A DNA stretch of 47,525 bases from positions 6,773 through 54,297 of the forward strand of contig PLAY01000060.1 in the NCBI GenBank assembly GCA_003134375.1, in the 5' to 3' direction. Made by a program: the position numbers and the translations under genes. The stretch comes from Limisphaerales bacterium (GTDB lineage Bacteria > Verrucomicrobiota > Verrucomicrobiia > Limisphaerales > UBA11358). Within the stretch, counting starts at the first letter, position 1, and each line of letters starts with the position of its first letter. This document shows positions 1-8,264 of this stretch, one piece after another. The notes beneath the pieces are model-generated. The model worked only from the letters and a program-made list of their open reading frames with translations. It made no database searches and was not told where the DNA came from.

Positions 1-150
1 CGAAAAGCGGTGTCGCCGCTGTCCACCCTCCGCAGTATTGCTACGCCCGTCCTCCGCAGTAGCCCTGCTACGGAGGATGGAGAGGACGGGCGCTCCAGTC
101 TTCGCTGCGCTTCGCCTCGGCAAGCTGCCACCGCAGTCCAAAATCCTCGC
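1..150. repeat. Composite palindromic repeat with a nested insertion
   Basis: The outer parts (1-20 and 91-146) are almost identical, in reverse orientation, to 12897-12970. In that other copy the two parts are contiguous; here they are split by about 70 bases (21-90) that are themselves palindromic (the CCTCCGCAGTAG / CTACGGAGG type). This reads as one repeat inserted into another. Both copies lie in non-coding DNA. Seen directly by comparing the two sites; mobility is inferred. Confidence 0.75.
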
Positions 151-233
151 AAATTACAACTCTATCAAACTTCGCTTTGCAACCGCCCCTCGCTCCGCTA
201 CTCTCGTCCGCGTCAGAATTTCAAAAAGACTCC

Positions 234-476
234 ATGCCGACGCTGAACTGGATTGGGAAAGAAGCGATGGTGAAACCGATGATTGAAGCCCAGGAACTCG
301 CGCGCCGGTTCAACGAAGATGAAGCAGTGTGGCGCAGTTACGAACACAAGCGGGCGTTGCGCCGGTTGCTTGGGTCGCGCTCGCCATTGCCAGAGGACAT
401 TTTGGATTATCTCGACTGGCAGGCAGCCGAACGGGAATGTCGCGCGGTGCGCGCCGTCGGGTTTTTCCATCCATGA
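234..476 (+). pseudogene. Remnant resembling the N-terminus of a site-specific DNA methyltransferase, joined to unrelated sequence
   Basis: The 80-residue reading frame opens with MPTLNWIGKEAMVK, which resembles the opening of many type III-like (Mod) site-specific DNA methyltransferases (MPTLNWIGKEAV-). The family's next blocks (DNA-binding linker, DPPY and FxGxG motifs) are absent. Instead the frame continues with a charged segment (ARRFNEDEAVWRSYEHKRALRRLL, then a PLPEDILDYLDW stretch) that I do not recognise, and stops at 476. No complete methyltransferase or restriction subunit lies nearby. I infer a truncated or recombined remnant rather than an active enzyme. It overlaps the upstream extension of the next frame, so translation is uncertain. 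Confidence 0.4.
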
Positions 477-541
477 AGCCAAGGAAACAATCCCGAAGCC
501 GCAGCGATGCGCGGGAGTATTGGCGCGGGGTGAAACTGACC

Positions 542-2896
542 ATGAATATTTTTCCCCGAAAGATAAATTCCATCGCCGCCGTGCTGCTGCCGGCGATTTG
601 GCGGACGCATCCTGACACTGCCCCCGTAGCGCAGACTTCCAAGTCTGCTGTATCGCGGGTTTCCAAACCCGCAAACGGTGTGATTCCCAACGCCTTGCCG
701 ACTTTGAAGTCGGCGATACGGCAGGTTTGGAAACCTGCGCTACGAGCCGGCGTGTCTGGTCGATTGGAGACGGTATCAAGTTGCGCCGCTCTATTATTGC
801 TCGTGCTGCTGGCGGGCTGCCGGACGGTGCCGCACCAGCCAACAGCTTTCAATTTTCCCAACGTCAATCCATCGCACACGCACACACGGCTGCTGCTGGA
901 AAACGCGATGCTTTATACCAGCGCCGCCAACGTGATGACTGACCCGGCGTCCGGTTATCCGGTCGAAGGCTGGAATCAGGAGCCGAAGAAGGGCCTTTAC
1001 CTGCGCCAGTTCACGCAGTTGACCGCCATCGGCGAGTGGCTGGAATTAATGGCCAATGTCACCGCTGGTTACGCGGACAATCCGTATCTGTCCCGCATCG
1101 AAGCGCAGGCGCGGCTGGCGCAAATCACCGACAGCTTGCTGCACGACCAGCAGGACCCGCGACTCGGCGCCCAGGGTTTGCTCGTGAATTTCATCGGCTT
1201 TAAGAACTCGCAACGCCTACCGCCGCTGTCGGAAATCATCGAGAAACAGAAATTCATTGACGCTTTCGGATCGGAAACCGCGGAGTCCCTCTGGAAGGGA
1301 ATGCGCGAAAAGGGCTGGATTATTCCCCGGCACGACGGCAAGGAAGCAGACATCAAGCGAAGTGCCCAATATGGAACGAATTATTTCAACGGCCCGTTGG
1401 CGCCCTACTCGGACGATGCGACGACGGCGCGGGTCATGGCGCTGATGGACCGGCGGGTGGTGCAAATCATTTTCGGTGACAATGCCAATCTCTCGGCTTC
1501 CGTGGCCAAGGCCATCGGCGCGTTGTTGCGGCCGGAAATCAAGAACGATCCGGCCATCGCAATGGTGCGGGCCAGGTTGGAAACATTTTTGGAGAACCAA
1601 AAGCCGGGTTACGAGCATTTGGTTGACACGAACACCGGCACGTTTGTTTTCGGCTGGGACGCCACGCGCGATCGGTTATTCGGCTGGGAGGATGGCGCCG
1701 GCAACTTCACCGTCGGGCACATGAATTATCTGGTGAACGAATTTCGCGGGCCGCTGATGTTTGTCACGCTGCGTTACGGTATTCCGGCGGCGGCAGTGGC
1801 CAACGCGGGCTTCTGGATCAAGCCTTACCGCCCGCAATCCGGCAATGACATTTACACCCTGGCCACGTGGGAAGGTTCGGCGTTTCAATCATTCGGCCTG
1901 ACGGTGTTCATGCAGGAACTGGAGCATCCCGCCTGGCGCAAAATCCTGAACGACACGGCAGACATTGAATTCGATTTTGCGAACCGCCACCGCTTGCCGG
2001 GGTTTTTATCGGAAGCTTACAGCGGTCGGGGCGTTGAATACACCGGCATCATTGGCATTCCGGACCTGGCCATCACCGAACAGCCGCGCATTACCAATGC
2101 GCCGTCGCTTTACACCTTGGGTGCCGCCAGCCAGATCGCGCCGGACAAGGTTGAGCGTTTTCTGGAGACGAACTGGCCGGCGATTTCAAAACTCTTTACG
2201 AAACATGGGCCGTGGGAAGGCTATGACACCGCGCGGGGGGCTGTCATCAAACACCAAACCACCGCCCACACACTCGCGCTCATCCTCGGCGGCATCGGCT
2301 CCGCGCCGGACAACATGCGGCGCTATCTCGAATTCAAGGGATTGTACAGCAACCTGCTCGCGTGGTACGCGCCCGGCAGCGCCGTGGATTTCCTGTCGCA
2401 GGAAACGCAAATCGTTCCCTGGACCAGCGACGGCAGCCCGATCAATTTTTCCCGTGACGAGAATTCGTTTCACATCGCCGGCCATCCGCTGCGAAACAGT
2501 CGCGTCACATTGACGGTGCCGCAAACTGGAGGCGTCAACCTTGCCGATGGCGAGTTGATCATCCGTTACCGCGCCTCAGCATCAATCGAACACGCGGTCA
2601 TCACGCTGACCAAGGTTCAAGGCAGTCCTTATGCTGAACCGCAGTTTCCCACTCAGATATTCGTGCGGTTCAACGCGACGAAAAGCGGGGCAGGGGAAAT
2701 CCATGTTCCGCTCCCGGCCACGCCGGGTCTGGCCCGCACCAAAGAACTCGTGCTGGCTTTGGGAAAAGACAACGAAGCGATGGAGGCGGATTTGACGATC
2801 ACCGCGCTGAAATTCGTCCCGTTGGCTCGTGGAACCGGGCAAATTCCAGGTTTGGATTTGCAAGGATTCCGCCTCCGGCGAACCGGCGGACTTTGA
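542..2896 (+). CDS. Putative carbohydrate-active lipoprotein with a C-terminal beta-sandwich; repeat inside the signal region
   Basis: Large predicted lipoprotein, up to 784 residues from ATG 542. The hydrophobic run LLLLVLLAGC is a lipobox, so the mature protein should be anchored by the Cys to a membrane. The body is rich in aromatic and helical segments (GHMNYLVNEFRGPLMF, TLATWEGSAFQSFG, YSGRGVEYTGIIGIPD), suggesting an all-helical glycosidase-like fold; the last 150 residues look like a beta-sandwich of carbohydrate-binding type. I cannot name the family. A palindromic repeat (605-787) is translated between the ATG and the lipobox. A GTG at 752 would skip most of it and give a normal-length signal peptide and a 714-residue protein, so the true start is open. 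The next gene is another secreted protein 38 bases on. Confidence 0.7.
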   Translation: MNIFPRKINSIAAVLLPAIWRTHPDTAPVAQTSKSAVSRVSKPANGVIPNALPTLKSAIRQVWKPALRAGVSGRLETVSSCAALLLLVLLAGCRTVPHQPTAFNFPNVNPSHTHTRLLLENAMLYTSAANVMTDPASGYPVEGWNQEPKKGLYLRQFTQLTAIGEWLELMANVTAGYADNPYLSRIEAQARLAQITDSLLHDQQDPRLGAQGLLVNFIGFKNSQRLPPLSEIIEKQKFIDAFGSETAESLWKGMREKGWIIPRHDGKEADIKRSAQYGTNYFNGPLAPYSDDATTARVMALMDRRVVQIIFGDNANLSASVAKAIGALLRPEIKNDPAIAMVRARLETFLENQKPGYEHLVDTNTGTFVFGWDATRDRLFGWEDGAGNFTVGHMNYLVNEFRGPLMFVTLRYGIPAAAVANAGFWIKPYRPQSGNDIYTLATWEGSAFQSFGLTVFMQELEHPAWRKILNDTADIEFDFANRHRLPGFLSEAYSGRGVEYTGIIGIPDLAITEQPRITNAPSLYTLGAASQIAPDKVERFLETNWPAISKLFTKHGPWEGYDTARGAVIKHQTTAHTLALILGGIGSAPDNMRRYLEFKGLYSNLLAWYAPGSAVDFLSQETQIVPWTSDGSPINFSRDENSFHIAGHPLRNSRVTLTVPQTGGVNLADGELIIRYRASASIEHAVITLTKVQGSPYAEPQFPTQIFVRFNATKSGAGEIHVPLPATPGLARTKELVLALGKDNEAMEADLTITALKFVPLARGTGQIPGLDLQGFRLRRTGGL
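605..787 (+). repeat. MITE-like palindromic element, copy A, inside the lipoprotein gene
   Basis: About 180 bases made of nested hairpins (GTAGCGCAGACTTCCAAG with its complement, GCGGGTTTCCAAACCCGC, GCAGGTTTGGAAACCTGC). It is nearly identical, in reverse orientation, to 34235-34419, and related to 41346-41470. The right end GGTATCAAGTTGCGCC is inverted relative to the left end (imperfect here, clearer in copy B). The copy lies in the open reading frame of the lipoprotein, immediately before its hydrophobic segment. Confidence 0.85.
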
Positions 2897-2934
2897 ACTG
2901 GCAGGCACAAAATGAACGGATAGGATTATTCAAA

Positions 2935-4791
2935 ATGAAAACATGCATATCTATCGGCAGGATCGGTTACTGGAGAAACGTGTTTCTCATCGGGGTGATG
3001 CTGGCCCTAATGCCAGGCGCCCGGTTCACCGCCATGGCGGCGGACACCAACAGCTACCAGAACTTCGATGTCGCACTCTTCGTTGAGTTGGCGGACATGC
3101 GCCGCATGGCGTCCGATCCTCAGTGGATGGAGGAGAGCTGGAACCTGATCAGCCATTACCTGAAGGTGGACAAGGTGTGGCTGGAAACCTACCGGGATGG
3201 CCAGCAAACGGCGGAAGCCGATGTGCGGAAGGTCAAGAAGTTCTTCACGAGCAAGGGCATCAAGACGTCCGGCGGCCTGATGTGCACCAGTCCGGGCCGG
3301 CCCGGCGACCGCCTCACCGGCTTCGACTACGGGAATCCGGCCGATCGCGAGCGGTTCCGCAAGGTGGTGGCCTACACCGCCGGCCTTTTTGACGAAATCA
3401 TCTTCGACGACCTGTTTATTTTCAATTCCCGGTCCGACTTCGATCAACAGGCCAAGGGCGACCTGAGCTGGACCGATTATCGCCTGAAGGTCATGAAGGA
3501 AGTCGGCGAGGACCTCGTCGTCAAAAACGCCAAGAGCGTCAACCCCAAGGTCAATCTCATCATCAAACCGCCGAACTGGTACGAACAATATCAGTTCTGT
3601 GGCTACAACCTTGAAGCGCAGTCCAAGGCGTTCGACATGATCTATTGCGGCACGGAAACGCGGGACCCGGACAACACCGTCATGCACCTCCAGCAGTACC
3701 AGAGCTACGACATCATGCGGTATTACGAGCACACCAAGCCGGGCCATTTCGGCGGCGGCTGGGTGGACCCCGGCGCGCGTCAGACCCTGAACCGCTACAC
3801 CGAACAGCTCGAAGACACGCTGTTCGCCAAGCCCAAGGAGATCACACTCTGGAGTTACGGCAACGCGCTCGAGACGTTGCGGGCGGCGGATGGGACAACC
3901 AACATCACGAGCATCCTGTATGCGGACGCGGGCGACACCTTCGCGAAACTGGACTCGTTCCTCGGCAAACTCGGCCAGCCTTATGGCGTCGCCAGCTACA
4001 AACCCTTTGCGTCATCGGGCGAAATGTACCTGCACAATTACGTGGGGATGATCGGCGTGCCGATGGATTTGTATCCGTATTTCCCGGAAGAGCGCGGGAC
4101 CATTTTCCTCACGGAATCCGCGAAGTTCGATCCGGACCTCGTCAGCAAAATTTGGAAACACCTGAACGCGGACAAGACGGTCGTCATCACCTCCGGCCTT
4201 TTGAAGGCGCTGCAGGGGAAAGGCATCGAAAAGGTTGTGGAAGTGGAGGACACGGGCCGGAAGGCGCTGGTGAGCCAGTTCACGTTCCGGCGGTTCATGG
4301 ACGAGGAGCCGGCGAACGTGTATTACTCGGACAGCGGGATTCTGATTCCGGAGCTGGCCTACGGCCTGGTGGATTCGGAGGAAATCATCCAGGGCCTTTA
4401 CAAGGAAAACAGCCGTTATCCGTTGTTGATCCAGGTGCGTGGCCTGCCCAGGGGCAAATTTTTCATCCTGACCATCCCGGAGAATTTCGACGACCTGTAT
4501 CATCTGCCGCCGGAGGTTCTCTCGCAAATCCGGCGGGACCTGATGGATGACATCCCGGTGTATCTGGACAGCCCGGCCAAAATCTGTCTGTTCACCTACG
4601 ACAACAACACCTTCATCGCCAAGTCCTATCAACCCTTTCCGGTGCGATACAACATCGTCATCAAGAGGGCGGGGGCCAAACTGTTCAATCTCCAGTCCGG
4701 CCGCGAGTTGCACGGCTACGTGAACGGCGAGACGACGGTCTTTGAAGTGTTGCAACAACCGCGGACGTACAACGTATATCGGTTCGAGTAG
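2935..4791 (+). CDS. Secreted protein of unknown family, possibly a glycosidase-like barrel
   Basis: 618 residues from ATG 2935; the open frame extends to 2893 but the ATG start gives a proper signal peptide (MKTCISIGRIGYWRNVFLIG, cleavage probably after AMA-A near residue 36). The first 350 residues alternate strands and helices with acidic and aromatic clusters at strand ends (FDEIIFDDLFIF, NLIIKPPNWYEQ, FDMIYCGTETRDP), as in TIM-barrel glycosidases; the last 100 residues look like a beta domain. I do not recognise a named family, and the catalytic residues are not assigned. It lies 38 bases after the preceding lipoprotein gene, probably co-transcribed, which fits extracellular polysaccharide use. 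Confidence 0.75.
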   Translation: MKTCISIGRIGYWRNVFLIGVMLALMPGARFTAMAADTNSYQNFDVALFVELADMRRMASDPQWMEESWNLISHYLKVDKVWLETYRDGQQTAEADVRKVKKFFTSKGIKTSGGLMCTSPGRPGDRLTGFDYGNPADRERFRKVVAYTAGLFDEIIFDDLFIFNSRSDFDQQAKGDLSWTDYRLKVMKEVGEDLVVKNAKSVNPKVNLIIKPPNWYEQYQFCGYNLEAQSKAFDMIYCGTETRDPDNTVMHLQQYQSYDIMRYYEHTKPGHFGGGWVDPGARQTLNRYTEQLEDTLFAKPKEITLWSYGNALETLRAADGTTNITSILYADAGDTFAKLDSFLGKLGQPYGVASYKPFASSGEMYLHNYVGMIGVPMDLYPYFPEERGTIFLTESAKFDPDLVSKIWKHLNADKTVVITSGLLKALQGKGIEKVVEVEDTGRKALVSQFTFRRFMDEEPANVYYSDSGILIPELAYGLVDSEEIIQGLYKENSRYPLLIQVRGLPRGKFFILTIPENFDDLYHLPPEVLSQIRRDLMDDIPVYLDSPAKICLFTYDNNTFIAKSYQPFPVRYNIVIKRAGAKLFNLQSGRELHGYVNGETTVFEVLQQPRTYNVYRFE

Positions 4792-4859
4792 GTGCCGACG
4801 GCACCAACGTCACGCTGTGGTGGCCCGCCTCGGCCGTCTTCGCCCTTGCTGGGCTGCGG

Positions 4860-4955
4860 CAGGGAAGGAAGGCTAAATTCTAAAGGCTAAAGGCTGAAGG
4901 CAGCGTCGGCACTGAAAATTACTTTAGCGTTTAGCATTTATCCTTTAGCTTTTCT
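4860..4955. repeat. Imperfect inverted repeat of TTAGC/GCTAA units
   Basis: Between the secreted-protein gene and the zinc-ribbon gene, units such as CTAAAGGCTAAAGGCTGAA are followed by TTAGCGTTTAGC and CCTTTAGCTTTT, which can pair. Its layout resembles the ACGATTTACG/CGTAAATCGT repeat at 17243-17334, though the sequence differs. It could act as a weak bidirectional terminator; no T-tract follows directly. The rest of 4792-4962 shows no gene. Confidence 0.45.
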
Positions 4956-4962
4956 CGAAGTT

Positions 4963-5424
4963 ATGAACCGGAATTGGACGCCTGAAAGTCGTGTTTCTGT
5001 TACCGATGCTGGAATGGTCATCGAGATCGAGTTGGGTGCCGTTCAGACGGGTGATTTGGAAATATTTGTCGAAGCGGACCAGTTATGTGTCCGTGGACAG
5101 CATGACGACTTTGGCCCATTCGAGACCAGGTTTGGTATAAAGCCAGATCATAGCTTGGCGGACGCCAAGGCAAGGTTGATGAACGGCATCCTGCGGATTG
5201 ACGTGCCGACGAAAGATAACTCGTCGGGCTCCAAACCGCGCACCATGATGATTTACTGCAATGGGTGCGGGAACCATTTTGACATCGTGGTCACCCGCAA
5301 AGGTTCCAGGGATTATCGTTGTCCGGCTTGCGGGAAGGTTCAGGCTTTTGATTTGGAGGCTTTCGTGAAAAAGGCCATTGAGCAGGGCAAGCAGATGCTT
5401 AAGAAAAAGCGCGGACGCCAATAG
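4963..5424 (+). CDS. Hsp20/alpha-crystallin-like domain fused to a zinc ribbon
   Basis: 153 residues, predicted cytoplasmic. Residues about 8-85 resemble a small heat-shock (Hsp20) beta-sandwich: strand pattern ending in LMNGILRIDVP, which matches the family's NGVL-VPK type motif. Residues about 95-130 form a zinc ribbon with two CxxC knuckles (CNGCG and CPACG), followed by a Lys/Arg-rich tail (KQMLKKKRGRQ) that could bind nucleic acid. Hsp20-like domains normally act as holdases; joined to a zinc ribbon the role is unknown. The gene stands alone between two repeats and converges with the glcD-like gene, whose stop lies six bases beyond. The Hsp20 similarity is by eye and moderate; the zinc ribbon is clear. 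Confidence 0.75.
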   Translation: MNRNWTPESRVSVTDAGMVIEIELGAVQTGDLEIFVEADQLCVRGQHDDFGPFETRFGIKPDHSLADAKARLMNGILRIDVPTKDNSSGSKPRTMMIYCNGCGNHFDIVVTRKGSRDYRCPACGKVQAFDLEAFVKKAIEQGKQMLKKKRGRQ

Positions 5425-5430
5425 ACAGGG

Positions 5431-6807
5431 TCAAACGAACTTTCCAGGATTCAAAATGCCCTTCGGGTCAAGGGCGCGCTTCACGGTGCGATGGAGGTCG
5501 CGCGCTTCTTTTGAAACTGCCCGCGGCCACCAGCGTTTTTTGGCCAGGCCGATGCCATGTTCGCCGCTGATGGCGCCGCCCCACGCAATGACTTGGGCAA
5601 AGAGTTCATCGAGCGCGGCTTCAGCGCGTTGCTCGGCGCGCTGCTGGTTCAGGTCCACCATGACGTTGGTGTGGATGTTGCCATCGCCGGCATGGCCGAA
5701 ACACGCGACGGGCAGACCATGCTTCTTCTGCAATCGCGCGGCGAACTGGAACAGATCGGCCAGCCGGCTGCGCGGCACGACGATGTCTTCGTTGAGCTTG
5801 GTCAGGCCGGTGTCGCGAAGGGCATAGGAAAATTCGCGCCGGATTTTCCAGACGGCCTCACATTGGGCCACACCCAGGCCGCGTTCAACGAACAACGGTT
5901 TCTGCCGGCGGATGATTTTTTCCAGGTCCTGAATCTCGGGCCGGACGGATTTTTCCTGGCCATCCAGTTCGACGATGAGATGGGCGCGGCAATTCCGAAG
6001 GCGTTCGCTCCGGGTGCGTTTGTAAGCGGCAGCGAGGGTAAATTCATCGGCCAATTCGAGTGCGCAGGGCAAAAAACCGGCGGTCAAGATGGCTTTCATC
6101 GCGCTCACGGCGTTTTTCATGGAACCGAATCCAACGGCCAGGTTGGCCCGGAACGGCGGCAGCGGAATCAATTTCAGCGTGGCTTCGGTGACCACGCCGA
6201 GCAGGCCCTCGGAGCCGACAAAAAGGCGGTGGAGGTCAAAGCCGGTCTTGTTTTTGTGCGTTCGGCCCCCGAGCCGGACCACCGTGCCGTCAGCAAGGAC
6301 GACTTCGAGGCCGAGAACATAATCGCGGGTGACGCCGTATTTGAGGCAGCGCGGGCCGCCGGCATTGGTGGCGATGTTGCCGCCAATGAAATTGTCCGCG
6401 CTGCTGGCTGGGTCAGGCGGATAAAAAAGCCCACGTTTCTCGACGGCCGCCTGCAATTTCTCCGTGTTGACGCCCGGCTGGACGACGGCGACAAAATCGC
6501 CGGCGTTGATTTCCCGGATGCGGTTCATGCGTTCGAGCGACAGGACGATGCCGCCGCGCACAGGCACGCAGCCGCCGACGTAGCCGTGACCAGCGCCACG
6601 CGCGGTGACGGGTATGCCATGCTGATTCGCAAAGCGCAGAATCGCCGAGACGGATTGGGTGGAGCGGGGCAGGGCGACGGCGTCCGGTTGATGCGAGGCG
6701 AACCATTTGTCACCGGCATAATTGGCCAGCGTGGCGGGTGCCAGGACAATTTCACCCGGCAGGATTTTTTCGAGCCAGCGCAGGAGTTGTAATTTTGCAG
6801 GACTCAT
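5431..6807 (-). CDS. glcD: FAD-linked 2-hydroxyacid oxidase/dehydrogenase, GlcD-like
   Basis: 458 residues, the usual length for the glycolate oxidase GlcD / D-lactate dehydrogenase family, which oxidises 2-hydroxy acids with FAD. The PCMH-type FAD-binding half shows PVTARGAGHGYVGG near residue 70, the PPDPAS-NFIGGNIATNAGGP loop around residue 130 and GSEGLLGVVTEATLK around residue 200. The C-terminal half has the family signatures FGHAGDGNIHTN and GGAISGEHGIGLAKK, ending DPKGILNPGKF. No GlcE or GlcF partner is adjacent, so the exact substrate (glycolate, lactate or another) cannot be given. It is separated from the upstream DUF2007 gene by a palindromic repeat, so it may have its own promoter. 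Confidence 0.9.
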   Translation of the reverse strand: MSPAKLQLLRWLEKILPGEIVLAPATLANYAGDKWFASHQPDAVALPRSTQSVSAILRFANQHGIPVTARGAGHGYVGGCVPVRGGIVLSLERMNRIREINAGDFVAVVQPGVNTEKLQAAVEKRGLFYPPDPASSADNFIGGNIATNAGGPRCLKYGVTRDYVLGLEVVLADGTVVRLGGRTHKNKTGFDLHRLFVGSEGLLGVVTEATLKLIPLPPFRANLAVGFGSMKNAVSAMKAILTAGFLPCALELADEFTLAAAYKRTRSERLRNCRAHLIVELDGQEKSVRPEIQDLEKIIRRQKPLFVERGLGVAQCEAVWKIRREFSYALRDTGLTKLNEDIVVPRSRLADLFQFAARLQKKHGLPVACFGHAGDGNIHTNVMVDLNQQRAEQRAEAALDELFAQVIAWGGAISGEHGIGLAKKRWWPRAVSKEARDLHRTVKRALDPKGILNPGKFV

Positions 6808-6841
6808 GGCAATGCCAAACTAAATGCCCCTCGCCATGGAC

Positions 6842-6928
6842 CTCCTGGGAGCGCCGGCGTCCCGCCGGCCAGTCGGGAGCCGAAAACTGGAACTCGCCGG
6901 CGAGACGCCAGCGCTCCCAGGAACTGTG
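6842..6928. repeat. Palindromic repeat (CTGGGAGCGCCGGC family), intergenic copy
   Basis: The ends CCTGGGAGCGC and GCGCTCCCAGG are inverted repeats around a GC-rich core. The reverse complement matches 43671-43755 almost base for base, including a few bases of flank. That second copy lies within the coding frame of the HAD-lnt gene. The remainder of 6808-6990 shows no gene. Confidence 0.85.
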
Positions 6929-6990
6929 CCCCGGTTCAGGGGTTCAATGCGCGAAATCATGCGTGGAATTCTCACTCAATAAAATGGAAA

Positions 6991-7215
6991 TCATTCAGCG
7001 GGCGCGGTCGGCGTTTCCAAAAATTCCTTCGCATCAATGGCTTCGGCTTCGGGCACCTGGACGTGGATGCCGCCGGCAGCAAGCGAGTAACCGTCCATGC
7101 TCAAGGCGGACAGTTCGCCCGCCACGAACGGATGAAAGGCCGCCGCTTCGAGCCGGGAGCGGACGATCTGCGCGTCGGCTGGACTCAGGGCGGTGAAAAC
7201 GGTGGCGAAGTCCAT
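6991..7215 (-). CDS. DUF2007-type putative signal-transducing protein
   Basis: 74 residues from ATG 7215: MDFATVFTALSPADAQIVRS then RLEAAAFHPFV. This matches the start of DUF2007 proteins, small PII-like-fold domains of unknown function in which the VxxALSPADAxxVRSxLEAAGF region is typical. The open frame extends to a TTG at 7248 that overlaps the stop of the PIN/TRAM gene, but the family's usual first residues favour ATG 7215. It is the last gene of the mlaE-mlaF-mlaD-PIN run on the minus strand. Confidence 0.75.
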   Translation of the reverse strand: MDFATVFTALSPADAQIVRSRLEAAAFHPFVAGELSALSMDGYSLAAGGIHVQVPEAEAIDAKEFLETPTAPAE

Positions 7216-7244
7216 GGCGGAGTTTAATTGGCGCGGAATGGCGT

Positions 7245-8261
7245 TCAAACGGTCGGCACGGCTATTTCCGCGAAAACGATGACGCCCGCGCCGGTTTGGA
7301 GGAGGGTCTGGACCTGGACTTCAACCTGTTGGCCGATGTGCGACTGGCCGTTGTTGACGACAACCATGGTGCCGTCGGGCAGGTAGCCGAGACCCTGTCC
7401 CTTGTCCTTGCCTTCGCGCACGATTTTCAGTTGCAGTGTTTCACCGGGGAGCAAAATCACCTTGAGGCATTTGGCGACCTCATGGAGATTGACATAGCTG
7501 ATCTTTTGCAACTCGGCGATCCGGGCCAGGTTGTAATCGTTGGTGTAAAGCCGGGCGTTGAGGTTGTGCGCGAGGTGGATAAGTTTGGTGTCCACTTCAG
7601 ATTCTTCGGGGAAATCGCCATCGTGAATGCGGACTTCCGTGTGCGCGTTGTGCTGAAGGCGGTTGAGCATTTCCAGTCCGCGTCGGCCGCGGGCGCGTTT
7701 GATGGGGTCGGAGGAATCGGCAATCTGCTGGATTTCCTTCAACACAAAACGCGGCACGACGATCAGGCCCTCCAGAAAGTGGGTTTCAATCAAGTCGGCG
7801 ATGCGCCCGTCAATGATGACGCTGGTGTCGAGCAGCAACAGATTGTCCGGTTTGTTTTGCGGCGCAAAACGGACATAGGGAATAATCAGTGAAAAATCCT
7901 CCTTGTTGCTGCGCATGGCGAGGATGATGCCGATGTAGCCAAAGCCGAGAAACAATCCAAGCCGGATGAGCCATTGAACATTGTCGGGGGCATTAACAAA
8001 AAGGCCGGAGCTGTTCACCAGCAGCGCAACGACGGTGCCGAGCAACAGGCCGAACGTCGTGGCCGAAAACGCGCGGAGCGAAAAACCCTTGAGCATTTCG
8101 TCCACGGCAACCATCAGCCCGCCAAAACCGAAGCCCATCATCATTCCGTACACGCCGCTATGACTTAGCCCGATAAATTCCGGGCGCACCTGGCTGACGG
8201 CGTAACCGCCCGTCGTGCACAGAGCGAGAAACAAAAGCCGGATGGCCCAAAGTGGAGTCAT
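7245..8261 (-). CDS. Membrane-anchored PIN/TRAM domain protein (YacL-like)
   Basis: 338 residues. Four hydrophobic segments fill residues about 1-125 (for example LLFLALCTTGGYAV, TFGLLLGTVVALLVNSSG). A PIN nuclease domain follows, with acidic residues in LLLDTSVIIDGRIADL, in VPRFVLKEIQ, in EEVD-type SEVDTKLIHLA and in LYTNDYNLARIA. A TRAM RNA-binding domain closes the protein (GETLQLKIVREGKDKGQGLG). This order is that of the YacL family, putative membrane-tethered ribonucleases. The start lies three bases after the mlaD stop, so it is transcribed with the lipid-transport genes; a functional link to them is not established. Confidence 0.9.
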   Translation of the reverse strand: MTPLWAIRLLFLALCTTGGYAVSQVRPEFIGLSHSGVYGMMMGFGFGGLMVAVDEMLKGFSLRAFSATTFGLLLGTVVALLVNSSGLFVNAPDNVQWLIRLGLFLGFGYIGIILAMRSNKEDFSLIIPYVRFAPQNKPDNLLLLDTSVIIDGRIADLIETHFLEGLIVVPRFVLKEIQQIADSSDPIKRARGRRGLEMLNRLQHNAHTEVRIHDGDFPEESEVDTKLIHLAHNLNARLYTNDYNLARIAELQKISYVNLHEVAKCLKVILLPGETLQLKIVREGKDKGQGLGYLPDGTMVVVNNGQSHIGQQVEVQVQTLLQTGAGVIVFAEIAVPTV

Positions 8262-8264
8262 GGT

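Noticed and set aside
5557-6792. 411-codon plus-strand frame
   Set aside because: It is antisense to the glcD-like gene, which has full family motifs; the plus frame has no domain and is a by-product of high GC.
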